Assembly (NCBI GenBank): GCA_017619335.1
Contig: JAFZSP010000033.1
Location: 186,001 to 250,000, forward strand
From: Bacteroidaceae bacterium
GTDB lineage: Bacteria; Bacteroidota; Bacteroidia; Bacteroidales; Bacteroidaceae
DNA: 64,000 nucleotides
Direction of reading: 5' to 3'
Below the pieces are notes generated by a model that was not told the origin of the DNA, searched no databases, and saw only the letters and a list, made by a program, of their open reading frames with translations. Both the position numbers and the translations under genes were made by a program. Below, one piece after another: positions 30,042 to 40,300 of this stretch. Within the stretch, counting starts at the first letter, position 1. Each line of letters starts with the position of its first letter.

Positions 30042-31028
30042 ATGAATATGACACTCAAAAAGACTTTTACGCTGGCTTTTTTGATGCTGGCAGCCACTAC
30101 ACTGAGCGCAAAGAAAACTTGTGCCTATCTCTTCACCTATTTCACAGGTAATGCACCCGAACAGGAGCAGATCTGCTATGCCATCTCCGAGGACGGATGG
30201 AACTACACACCGCTGAACGACGGCAAACCTGTCATCGCCTCAGCTGAGATCGCACGAACGGGCTGTGTGCGTGACCCCCACATTCTCCGCGGAAAAGGAG
30301 GATGGTTCTTTCAGGTCGTCACAGACATGAAGTCAAGCCTCGGATGGAGCAGTAATCGCGGAATGGTGCTCATGCGTTCCAAAGACCTCGTGAACTGGGA
30401 GCACCACACGGTGCATTTCCCCGAACGTTTCAAGGGAACAATGTTTGAGCATGTTACACGCGTCTGGGCTCCACAGACCATCTATGATCGACAGACGGGA
30501 AAATACATCGTCTATTTCTCCATTCTCACCGACGATGGTTCCTGCCCCTACGACCGTGTATATTGGGCTTATGCCAACAAGGATTTCAGCGACCTTGAAG
30601 GCGAACCGAAGGTTCTTTTCGATATGCGTAATGCCAGTATTGACACAGACATCGTACAGGATGACGAGGGACTGTACCACATCTTCTTCAAGACCGAAGG
30701 TCAGAAAGAAAAAGGCATTAAGCAATTCATCGCCAAGAATTTGTATGACGGACGCACATGGGAGTTGCAACCCGGCTGGTGTCAGGACACCAACAAGGCA
30801 GTGGAAGGTTCCGGCGTTTTCCGCTTGCATGACGGCACCTGGGTGCTCATGTATGACTGCTACACCAGTGGACATTATCAGTTCTGCAAGAGTACAGACC
30901 TTCGCACCTTTAAGCAGGTACAAGACACCGAGACAAAAGGCAGCTTCACACCTCGCCACGGCACTGTCATCGCTATCACCAAGAAGGAACTAAAGCGACT
31001 CCAGAAAGCTTTTCCCAACACCAAATAA
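30042..31028 (+). CDS. Secreted glycoside hydrolase, GH43-like five-bladed propeller
   Basis: 328 residues with a signal peptide (FTLAFLMLAATTLSA). The three acidic residues expected in GH43-type enzymes can be placed: the base Asp in CVRDPHILRGKGGWFF, the pKa-modulating Asp in ASIDTDIVQDDEGLYHIFF and the general acid Glu in VEGSGVFRLHDGTWVLMYD. Blades repeat as RVWAPQTIYDRQTGKYIVYF. Such enzymes remove arabinose, xylose or galactose units from plant polysaccharides. The exact substrate cannot be told. It is followed 18 bases later by another secreted glycosidase, and the SusCD/fasciclin operon begins 3 kb downstream. The pair may supply substrate to those transporters. Confidence 0.8.
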   Translation: MNMTLKKTFTLAFLMLAATTLSAKKTCAYLFTYFTGNAPEQEQICYAISEDGWNYTPLNDGKPVIASAEIARTGCVRDPHILRGKGGWFFQVVTDMKSSLGWSSNRGMVLMRSKDLVNWEHHTVHFPERFKGTMFEHVTRVWAPQTIYDRQTGKYIVYFSILTDDGSCPYDRVYWAYANKDFSDLEGEPKVLFDMRNASIDTDIVQDDEGLYHIFFKTEGQKEKGIKQFIAKNLYDGRTWELQPGWCQDTNKAVEGSGVFRLHDGTWVLMYDCYTSGHYQFCKSTDLRTFKQVQDTETKGSFTPRHGTVIAITKKELKRLQKAFPNTK

Positions 31029-31046
31029 TTTCCCAACTTCGATAAC

Positions 31047-33875
31047 ATGAAACGACTGCCCTTCCTTCTCGCGGCCGTTCTGTGGGTTATTCCCCTTCTG
31101 GCCGACAACAAAACCAGCACTGTCGAACAAGTGACGGAGGCCATCTCACTTGACGATGATGTGGACCTGCACATCACCTCTACGACGCCCTTCACAGCAG
31201 ACGGTGCCATTGACATCACCAATGTCGAGCATGCTGTCATAATTTTTGATAACCTCAAGCCATCCCTGGCTGCCAAACAGTTAAAATTCATCACTATTGA
31301 TGGGAAGGCAGCCAAAGACGGCACAAACTGCCAGTTCCGCATCTACGACCGTGGCGCCATCCTCTTCCCTTACGGAAAAGAAGGCACCTCGAAAACAAGC
31401 TTCCATCCGTTGGCAGTTTATTCCGAGCAGAACTGTCTGGGTGACACCTGCGAGCTCTTTGGCCTCGAGAACTCAGGAGGTTACATGAACACACTCACGG
31501 CAGCCAAGCTCAACAAGCGCATCCGCAGTTTCCGCCTCAAACGCGGCTATATGGTCACTTTTTCCACGATGGCCAATGGCTATGGCTACAGCCGCTGCTT
31601 CATTGCCGACAAAGCAGACCTCATCTTTAATACGCTTCCCGCTATCCTCGATAAGCGCATCGCTTCCTATCGTGTTTTCCGCTGGCAGAACACCAGCAAG
31701 GTGGGCGTGGCCGACTACCTCGACGCCACGGCGCTCTCCAAACTTAACGCGCAAAGTTCATTCACCTGGGGTGTAGGCAAAAACATGCTCCCCGATGTAG
31801 AGGTCGTGCCTCACCACATCAAAGAAAACTGGCCCGGTCCCGCAGAATGTGGAAGCGTCACCTACTCACCCCACCTCAAGACCAACAATGAGCCGCGCAA
31901 CACCGCAGACGACTCACCTTGTGAGCTGAAGGACATTCTGGCCAACTGGCCAGACCTGATGCGAACAGGGCTTCGACTATGCACACCTTCTTCGTGGGAC
32001 GGCAGCGACTACTGGAACGCCACAGGCTTCCTTGCCGACTTCCTTAACGAAATAGACAAACGCGGTTGGCGATGCGACATTATTGACCTGCACGGTTACT
32101 GGAACGAGGGATCATTCACCACCAATGTCAACAACTGGGCTCAGAAATTCAAACGCCCTGTATGGATTACCGAATGGGTCTGGGGTTCTTCATGGGGACC
32201 CGCAGGTATCTTCAGCGAAGCCTCCAGTCGCGACAACCCAACAGCAGCCGACCTGCAGAAGAACAAAACCGTCGTGTCCCGAATCCTCGACAACCTGAAC
32301 GGCAACAACGCCTGCGAACGATATTTTTATTGGAATGGCGAAGCCAACTGTTCTAAAATCATGCGTGACGGCAAGCTTACCCCAGCTGGAGAGTATTTCG
32401 CCACCATGAAGACCAACGGCCCCGGTTACACAGGCTACGGTAATTACGTACCAAAGGCACCACCCATGGAAGCCCCATCAGACCTCACTGTCAGCTTCGC
32501 ACGACGTACAAACACCGTTACACTCAAATGGAAAAACAACAACAACGGTTTAACCGACTTGGCCATCATCCAGCAGAAGGTGAATAACCGTTGGGTTAAC
32601 ATCGACACCCTCATCTCCGATGCAAGTACGCCCAGCATCAACATTCATTTAGAAGCCGAAAATGCACGTGGCTACCAGATTTTCCGCGTCAGTGACATTG
32701 ACTATGACGGAAAAACTCGCAATAGCGCCGAAGCTGCCTTCTTCAACGGTGAGGCCCAAACGATAGCAGACCTTATGGTCGGTACTATTCAGTTAGACAA
32801 CGAAAGCGCCAATCCTATCTATTTCGACGCACAAGAACAGATTCCTGCCGTATTCGTGGGCATGACCTCCAACAAGAATACAGCCAACGGTATTGTCAAC
32901 CACATTCGCAGCATTGGCAAGAGTAGCTTCAACTACAATCTGGAGCCTTGGACCCTCGGAAAAAGCATGACCATCACCACCGCCGAGACCGCAGACTACA
33001 TTGTTGTACAACCAGGCATTTACTCATGGGGAGACTTGACAGCCATTGTTGACACATGCATCTATGTGAATAGTATCGGTAAGCCTGACAGCAAAAGTAG
33101 CGGCGACACCATTGAAGTAAACTTCCGCCAACCTTTTGCAGAAGGAACCAAACCCGTGGTACTCGTGCAAAATATCACAGCACAAACCGGACTACCTACT
33201 TCTGTAAAAGTTTTTGACATCACCAACATAGGATTCAAGATGAAGCTGGTGAAACAAACGACCGCGACCACGGCCATCCGCGAGCAACAATGCATGTATT
33301 TTGCCATCACCCCAGGTAAAGCTAAATTGTCCGACACAGGATATAGCATTTACGCAGGACACTGTGACGCACTTACCGGCGGTACGGCCAATGTCAATAA
33401 CTATTTTACAGATGCTCAAGGCGACACGTTACTGTTCCGCCAACCATTCATTCTTGCTGCCGGCCAGACACACAACCTTGACTATCCAAGTGTTTTCCGC
33501 AAAGCAGCAGACATCACAGTCAATCAGGAGAATGGGGACGGGGTGACAGAAACTTTCATCTGCGGAATAAAAGTACGACGGCAGGTGGACCCCACAGCCA
33601 CGATTCCCACAGGACTAAACGCAGCCAGCAAGACCGGAGATCTTATCGGGTGGGTCGTGATAGATATTGACGCAGGCCAAACAGGTATATCCGCTTTTGA
33701 GGGCGACACCTCCACACTACCCTATTCAATACAGAACGGAACTTTCACCACATACAACTCCTCGGTCCGTGCTTTCACCCTTGACGGTGTCCAGATCAGG
33801 TCGGGCGCAGTCCTGAAGCCGGGTCTATACATCATCTATGACGGCAAGAAGTCCAAAAAGCTCCTCGTGAAATAG
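31047..33875 (+). CDS. Secreted multidomain glycosidase with GH128/Asl1-like catalytic domain
   Basis: 942 residues. A signal peptide (PFLLAAVLWVIPLLA) leads into an N-terminal beta-rich region (about 25-210). A TIM-barrel domain at about 215-460 has NNEPRN (candidate acid/base Glu in a clan-A style NEP motif), CDIIDLHGYWNEG and RPVWITEWVWGSSWG (candidate nucleophile Glu). This matches Glyco_hydro_cc/GH128, whose known members cut beta-1,3-glucan. A fibronectin-like module follows at about 475-560, then more beta-sandwich sequence. The end, GLYIIYDGKKSKKLLVK, resembles the tail of the BspA-like protein and type IX sorting tails. It is probably co-transcribed with the GH43-like gene. The substrate assignment is tentative. 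Confidence 0.72.
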   Translation: MKRLPFLLAAVLWVIPLLADNKTSTVEQVTEAISLDDDVDLHITSTTPFTADGAIDITNVEHAVIIFDNLKPSLAAKQLKFITIDGKAAKDGTNCQFRIYDRGAILFPYGKEGTSKTSFHPLAVYSEQNCLGDTCELFGLENSGGYMNTLTAAKLNKRIRSFRLKRGYMVTFSTMANGYGYSRCFIADKADLIFNTLPAILDKRIASYRVFRWQNTSKVGVADYLDATALSKLNAQSSFTWGVGKNMLPDVEVVPHHIKENWPGPAECGSVTYSPHLKTNNEPRNTADDSPCELKDILANWPDLMRTGLRLCTPSSWDGSDYWNATGFLADFLNEIDKRGWRCDIIDLHGYWNEGSFTTNVNNWAQKFKRPVWITEWVWGSSWGPAGIFSEASSRDNPTAADLQKNKTVVSRILDNLNGNNACERYFYWNGEANCSKIMRDGKLTPAGEYFATMKTNGPGYTGYGNYVPKAPPMEAPSDLTVSFARRTNTVTLKWKNNNNGLTDLAIIQQKVNNRWVNIDTLISDASTPSINIHLEAENARGYQIFRVSDIDYDGKTRNSAEAAFFNGEAQTIADLMVGTIQLDNESANPIYFDAQEQIPAVFVGMTSNKNTANGIVNHIRSIGKSSFNYNLEPWTLGKSMTITTAETADYIVVQPGIYSWGDLTAIVDTCIYVNSIGKPDSKSSGDTIEVNFRQPFAEGTKPVVLVQNITAQTGLPTSVKVFDITNIGFKMKLVKQTTATTAIREQQCMYFAITPGKAKLSDTGYSIYAGHCDALTGGTANVNNYFTDAQGDTLLFRQPFILAAGQTHNLDYPSVFRKAADITVNQENGDGVTETFICGIKVRRQVDPTATIPTGLNAASKTGDLIGWVVIDIDAGQTGISAFEGDTSTLPYSIQNGTFTTYNSSVRAFTLDGVQIRSGAVLKPGLYIIYDGKKSKKLLVK

Positions 33876-33902
33876 ACGGTTAATTTTTTGAAATATTTGC
33901 CA

Positions 33903-33941
33903 AAGAAGGATTGCTTCTGCTTGTCAGCTGCTATCCTTCTT
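33903..33941 (+). terminator. Hairpin after the GH128-like gene
   Basis: AAGAAGGATTGC (33903-33914) pairs with GCTATCCTTCTT (33930-33941) with one mismatch. A T-rich stretch (CGTCTTTATTTG) follows, 27 bases after the stop codon. Confidence 0.6.
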
Positions 33942-33985
33942 CGTCTTTATTTGCAACCTTGAATTTTAACTTTGTTGACAGCTCA

Positions 33986-34061
33986 TTTGTTAATTAATCT
34001 TAACAGAAGAGATTTTGCAGCACTTTTTGCGTGTGCGTGTTAAAAAAAAGCTTTAAATTTG
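33986..34061 (+). promoter_or_regulatory. Candidate promoter region of the fasciclin/SusCD operon
   Basis: Two options. TTTG 33986-33989 with 20 bases to AGATTTTG 34010-34017 has good spacing but an imperfect -7. TAAATTTG 34054-34061 has a perfect -7, but the nearest TTTG is 24 bases upstream. Either gives a long leader (about 95-140 bases) before ATG 34162. Confidence 0.35.
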
Positions 34062-34161
34062 GCACGCCGAACGCCCGAAAACGGTAAAAAACGCCACATT
34101 TCAAGGGCTAATTATGCAACTAAACAATTAACAAACAATAACTCTAACAATCTCAAATTCA

Positions 34162-37100
34162 ATGTGTATGAAGAACCGATTTAGCACATTCGGGAAACAC
34201 ACGGCGCGCGCGTTATGTGTGTTGACCCTTTTGGGGCTTTCGTGGTCATGCAAGGACGAGTACATTTTGGACGATGAAAAGCCCGATTGGCTCAACTCAA
34301 GCATCTTCGAAGGCCTGGAAGAAAAAGGCAACTTCAGCCAGTATTTGCGCCTGCTGCAAGACAAGGACGTGAATCCCGCCAATGCACGACCGCTCAAAGA
34401 AGTCCTGAGCCGTACGGGATCCAAGACTGTCTTCGTGGCAAACGATGAAGCTTGGGACGCTTTCTTCAAGCGCAATGCCGCCCTGCCAGAAGAGAATCCC
34501 TGGCACAATGCAACGAGTTATGAGCGACTGAGCCAAGCCCAGAAAAAATTGCTCATCCACTCCTCGATGCTCAACAATGCCATCGTCATGGAGAATCTCG
34601 CCAGCAGCGATGGTTCCGGCACCACGCGTCCCATTCGCGGTGAATATATGCGTCGCTACACCGACGTGATGCTCACCGACACCGTGACTCACCTCAACGG
34701 TGATCAAGTACCTTACTCTTACGGTACAGAACCAAACTATTGGAAACGCTTCCGCAGCGTCAACGGCGGTAATGGACTGTACATGGTGCAGGACTCCACA
34801 TCCAACATGATGTTGCATTTCACTGCGGAACACATGTCCAAGCAAGGCGTGACAGATGCCGACTTCGCTATCTTCATGGGCCGCGAGCGCAAGACCAGCG
34901 ACGTGCACATCTATGATGCCCTCCTCCAAGAAAAGGACCAAGCCACAGAGAACGGTTATGTGAACATTACAGAAAAGGTCATCGCGCCCCTGCCCAACAT
35001 GGCAGAAGTCATCCGCTCCAATGGAAAGACCAATATCTTCAGCCACATGCTGGACCGCTTCTCATTCCCTTATTACAATTATGCCGTGACAGAGTCCTAC
35101 AAGACCCTTCACCCAGAGTTCACGGACAGCATCTTCACAAAACATTACTTCGCACAGATTGGCCCTGGACACCAGTCTCAGCTCGTCGGTCCCGACGGCG
35201 CACGCTTCCGTGACGATGACGGTGAAGCAGCTCTGAAGTTCGATCCGGGATGGAACGAATTCTATGATGAGGTGGATCGCCGCGCAGATATGGCCAGCAT
35301 GTTTGTTCCCAGCGACGAGACTCTTTGGGATTACTTCTCGGAAGGAGGCGGCGGTTGGCAGCTCATCAAGACTTACGCTCACGATCCCTATGCCACCGTC
35401 ACGAAAGGAGACTATGATGCTCTCTTCCAGAAAATTGACGATATTCCCCTTAGCACCCTGCAAGCGCTCATCAACGTTATCATGTTCCGCAGCTTCAACG
35501 GCAGTGTGCCCAGCAAGATGGGCAAACTCCGCAACGACGCCCAAGAGGATATTTTCTCCTATGAAGACACCAAGTTGGTTCGTGATGGTGGACACATCGA
35601 CACCTGTTACCTGGCTTGTAACGGTGCGGTCTATGTGATGGATAAAGTCTATGGTCCTGCCGACTATACCTCCGTAGCAGCTCCCGCCTATATCAGCAAG
35701 ACCAATCTCATTATGAAATGGGCCATCTACAATGGTAACATCGAAGCTCAGGATCAGATGCACCTGAACTATTACGCTTACCTGAAGGCTATGAAGTCAC
35801 GCTTCACATTCTTCCTGCCTTCGGATGCTGCCATGCAGTATTATTACGACCCCATTAGCTTCCAGAGCAACCGTCCGCGTGTGCTATCACTGACCTTTAC
35901 AGATAAAGGCAACTTCCCATTGGACAAGCAGGTGTTGCGTTACGACCCGCTGACAGGTGTGGTCAGCACCCCGTATAACAACGAGCAGATGGCCAACACC
36001 GACGTCGTTAACCGTCTGAAGGACATCCTGGAAAGCCACACCATCGTGCACACCGGAAATAATCCCATTGACAGTGAGGACGAGTATTACGTCACCAAGA
36101 ATGGCGCCGGTATCAAGGTGGAACGTGACGCTAACGGCACCATCATCGCTGTCAAGGGCGGTTTCCAATTGGAGAACGAACGTGCGGGTATCATGGGCAA
36201 CCATGGTTTGAACACCATTGCAGTCACTTTGGAGAACACCCACAATATGGAAAATGGACGCACCTACGTTCTGGACGATGCGCCGATTATTCCCACCAGC
36301 AAAAGCGTTTATGATGTGCTCGTAGCTGACACATCGGCTACTGGTCCCTACACCGCATTCATTGACCTCACGACTCCTAATGTGAACGTTATCAAGGAAT
36401 GTGGTCTGGTACCTCCCGGCACCCCGACTAAGTCCATAGACCGCATCGTTAACAAATATACCACCTTCGTAAAGAAGAGCACTTCCAGTGCCGCAGAGGA
36501 CTACAATGTTCAGTTCTTCAACAACTACCGCTATACGCTCTTCGTTCCCACCAACGAGGCTATCCAACAAGCAAAAGCACTTGGAATGCCTACTTGGGAC
36601 ACCATTTCGGAAGAGTATGAGAACTTGCCCATTTATGAGGACATCTGGATTCCTGCCGTCAATGGGATAGAAGACCACTATGTCATCAATGACAACCGAG
36701 TGGACGCTGAAGGAAAAGCCGCCGGTGACACCATCTGGGTTCCCAGTAACAGCAGCCAAGACCACTGTTTCTTACATTCCGACAGTCTGAAGTTCCAGGC
36801 CAAAATTACCTTCTTGAACAACTTCATTCGCGGTCATTTCCTTGATAACAGCGTATTCGCTGACAAGACCGAAACCAGCGAGGCAGACTACGTCACCTCA
36901 AGTTATGACAGCGAACTCGGTATATTTATTAAGGTACACGTGCAACGCGTGAAGGAAAACGGGCAGACCGTTCTGAAGGTACGTGATGACAAGGGAGGTA
37001 GTCTGCTTACTACCACAGACCTGAGTAACGTCATGGCACGTGACGTTCAGCTCACGCGTAACGGCACCTACGTCACCGCATGGGGTCAGACCACGATGAA

Positions 37101-37302
37101 CAATATCATCATTCAAGGCTCCAGCTTCTGTGTCATCCACCAGATTCCCGGCGTACTCAACCACATAGAGTTGGCAAAACGCGCCGACGGAACCTATATC
37201 TTCCCATGGGATCCCGATGCAGCACCTGGTGCCTGCAAGGCCTATCTAAAGAAACATGCCATCCCCAACGACATTAAATCCCTGAAGCACTATGAAGAAT
37301 AA
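34162..37302 (+). CDS. Large fasciclin (FAS1) repeat lipoprotein
   Basis: 1046 residues. Lipoprotein signal LTLLGLSWSC, then an acidic tether (KDEYILDDEKPD). At least four FAS1-like modules can be traced by the pattern short helix, TVFVAND/SMFVPSDE, and xxxxGAVYVMDKV: about residues 45-210 (TGSKTVFVANDEAWDAFF), 275-500 (DMASMFVPSDETLWDYF, NGAVYVMDKVYG), 515-720 (SRFTFFLPSDAAMQYYY, NGRTYVLDDAP) and 735-1020 (RYTLFVPTNEAIQQA). FAS1 modules usually mediate adhesion or ligand binding. This gene starts an operon of eight surface proteins. It overlaps the following SusC gene by 11 bases, so the two are translationally coupled. It may be the large surface lid or binding subunit of the complex (inference). 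Confidence 0.8.
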   Translation: MCMKNRFSTFGKHTARALCVLTLLGLSWSCKDEYILDDEKPDWLNSSIFEGLEEKGNFSQYLRLLQDKDVNPANARPLKEVLSRTGSKTVFVANDEAWDAFFKRNAALPEENPWHNATSYERLSQAQKKLLIHSSMLNNAIVMENLASSDGSGTTRPIRGEYMRRYTDVMLTDTVTHLNGDQVPYSYGTEPNYWKRFRSVNGGNGLYMVQDSTSNMMLHFTAEHMSKQGVTDADFAIFMGRERKTSDVHIYDALLQEKDQATENGYVNITEKVIAPLPNMAEVIRSNGKTNIFSHMLDRFSFPYYNYAVTESYKTLHPEFTDSIFTKHYFAQIGPGHQSQLVGPDGARFRDDDGEAALKFDPGWNEFYDEVDRRADMASMFVPSDETLWDYFSEGGGGWQLIKTYAHDPYATVTKGDYDALFQKIDDIPLSTLQALINVIMFRSFNGSVPSKMGKLRNDAQEDIFSYEDTKLVRDGGHIDTCYLACNGAVYVMDKVYGPADYTSVAAPAYISKTNLIMKWAIYNGNIEAQDQMHLNYYAYLKAMKSRFTFFLPSDAAMQYYYDPISFQSNRPRVLSLTFTDKGNFPLDKQVLRYDPLTGVVSTPYNNEQMANTDVVNRLKDILESHTIVHTGNNPIDSEDEYYVTKNGAGIKVERDANGTIIAVKGGFQLENERAGIMGNHGLNTIAVTLENTHNMENGRTYVLDDAPIIPTSKSVYDVLVADTSATGPYTAFIDLTTPNVNVIKECGLVPPGTPTKSIDRIVNKYTTFVKKSTSSAAEDYNVQFFNNYRYTLFVPTNEAIQQAKALGMPTWDTISEEYENLPIYEDIWIPAVNGIEDHYVINDNRVDAEGKAAGDTIWVPSNSSQDHCFLHSDSLKFQAKITFLNNFIRGHFLDNSVFADKTETSEADYVTSSYDSELGIFIKVHVQRVKENGQTVLKVRDDKGGSLLTTTDLSNVMARDVQLTRNGTYVTAWGQTTMNNIIIQGSSFCVIHQIPGVLNHIELAKRADGTYIFPWDPDAAPGACKAYLKKHAIPNDIKSLKHYEE

Positions 37303-40300
37303 ATTATTCAAACTGATACTGCTGCTGGCGGTTTGTTTTACAACCACAACCGCAAGCGCACAGCAACGGCGTATCTCAGGTACCGTTTCGGATGACTTCG
37401 ATGTGGTGCCGGGTGCCAACGTTGCCGAGCGTGACAAGAACAACCGTATCGTCAGTGCCACCGTCACCGACATGAACGGTAACTTCACCCTCAACATCAA
37501 AGACCCCAATAATATGCTTTCCGTCACCTTCATGGGACTAAAGCCTTGGTCACAACAGATTGGTTCACGCAACGTCTTCAAAATCAAACTTGAGGACAAC
37601 ACCAAGACCATGAAGGAAGTCGTGAAGACTGCTAAGAAGAAACAGCAGAGTGGCGGTCTGAGCATTCCTGTTCGAGAATTGGCCGGTGCCACACAGACCT
37701 TCTCCATGGACGAGATGGAAGGTATGGCATTCGAGTCTGTTGACCAAGCCCTTCAAGGTCAGATTGCAGGTCTCGACATCGTGCAGAACTCCGGTAACCT
37801 CGGTGCAGGTACAACCATGCGTCTGCGCGGTACCTCTACTATTAACGGTAATGCACAGCCTCTTATCGTCGTCAACGACCACATCTTTGAACTTCCAGAA
37901 GACGCCCAAAGCGTGAACTTCGAGGAAATGGACAACGAGGAGCAGTTCTCTACCCTGTTGAACGTCAACCCCGAAGACATCGAGAGCATTGAGGTTCTGA
38001 AGGACGCCTCCACCGCAAAGTGGGGTTCTCGTGGCGCCAATGGTGTCATCGAGATTAAGCTTCGTCGTGGTCACCGTGGTCCCACCAACGTCACTTTCTC
38101 CTATCGTTTCAACGGCACCTGGCAGCCCGACGGCTACAAGATGCTCAATGGTGACGAATACACCATGATGCTGAAGGAAGCTTACTATAATCCCCAACAG
38201 ATTGCAACGAATATTCTGGAACTGGATTATAACACTGAATATCCCTACATCTACAACCACTTCAGTCACAACACGGATTGGATCAACGAAGTAAAGCAGT
38301 TCGGTAAGGAACACAAGTACTACGTAACCCTCTCCGGTGGTGGTGAAAAGGCTACTTTCCGTGTATCTGCCGGTTACAACAAGTCAACGGGCTCCATCAT
38401 TGCACAGAAGATGGATCAGTTCACGACCAACACCGCTTTGGACTATTGGGTCAGTGACCGCATCAAGTTCCAGTCTAACATCGGTTTGACATTCACCACC
38501 AACTACAAGAACTACGGTAACGACATCTTGGGTCGTGCCATGAATGCCATGCCAAACATGAGCATTATGGAGTTCGATGCACAGGGCAATCCCACTGGTA
38601 ACTACTTTAATATGTTGCCACTGGCTGCCACAGTCAGCGGTCAAGACGCCGTGCGGGATGTCAATGACGGCACAAAGACCAGTTGGCTCCTCCGCGACAT
38701 GTTCCTCAACGGCAACCCCGTAGCCCGTGCAAACAAGGCTTGGAACAAGGAACGCCAGTACAACCTGACGCCGCAGTTCAACTTGGAGTACAAGCTCTTA
38801 GGTACCGACGATGATCACACACAGCTCACCTACAAGGGCGACGTCCAGTTGAACATCTACAACACTTCCAGCGATGACTACATCCCCGCCGAGCTGACGA
38901 CCATGGACTGGATCTTTGGTGGAGAATACGGATGGAAATGGGACAATACTGCTCACTCCAACAACCGTAACCAGGTAAGCAACAGCGAGTACAAGAGCAT
39001 GGAGTTCACCACACGTCACGACCTGCAGTTCTATCCCAAATTCAAGAACGAAGACCACAGTGTCAGTGCCCTTTTACGTTGGGAGATGGCCAACGGACAA
39101 TCCAGCAACCAAAACACTGGCCTCTGGAACGTGCCGAACGGCATTACTGATCCCACCGTTGTAGCCTTGCTTAACAGTGCTGGTGCCAGCAACAACGAAT
39201 GGCGTAACACCAGCTTCTTCGGACAGGTGCACTACTCCTACAAGTCCAAGTATAACCTCGATGCCTCTCTTCGTGCCGACGGCTCCACCGCCTTTGGCGC
39301 AGGCAATAAGTTCGGCTACTTCCCCTTCGTGGGTCTCCGATGGAACATCATCGATGAAGGTTTCATGAAATGGTCACACAAGTGGTTGTCCATGCTTGCT
39401 TTCCGTCCCACATGGGGTGTCACCGGTAACACCGGAGGCGGCGGTTACAACCAATATAACAAGTACGCACAGAGCGGTTATTACAACCGTCACACCGTCG
39501 TCAAGCCCGAGAACCTCAGCCTTTCCAGCATCAAGTGGGAGAAAACACGCAAGATCAACTATGGCTTTAACCTCGGATTATTTGACGATATCATCCAATT
39601 CGAATTGGACATCTATGATCACAAGACCACCGACCTCATCATGAATAACATGCGTATTGCCTCTGCCAATGGTTTCAGCAACCTCTCAAAGGTTAATGCT
39701 GGTGTGATGCGCAACAAGGGTTGGGATCTCAATATCCACAGTGGATGGTTCGCAAAAGTAGGTAAATTCCAGATGAAAGTCCGCGCTAACGTAGCACAAA
39801 ACTTCAACGAAGTGGAGGAGATGGATCCCCTCATCTTGGAACACCTCAACGGCAGTGAGACCAATCAGCCTGGTTATATAGATAATCAGGACGGAAGAGG
39901 ACTCCAATATAACTTAGACTACCACCAGCGCGTGCAGATAGGCAATGCACTCGGTTCCATCTATGGCCTGAAGTATAAGGGCGTCTATAAGTATGACTAT
40001 GACCACAACGGCTTCACAACCGCTTCCATCGCAGCATACGGCTATGCCGAGGACGGCCAGACAGGTTATGATGCCAAGGGTAACGTCATCAATACCGCTG
40101 CTGCAGCCATGCACCGTGGAGACGTGGCCACCTGCCCCATTGCATACGATGCCGAAGGCAATATGCTCACGGACAAGCAAGGTAACCCCCTTCCTATGTA
40201 CTACTGTTACAACGAAAGCTTCAGATACCAGTTCCAGGGCGGTGACGCTATCTACGAGGACATCAACCACGACGGACAGATTGACCGTTATGATATGGTT

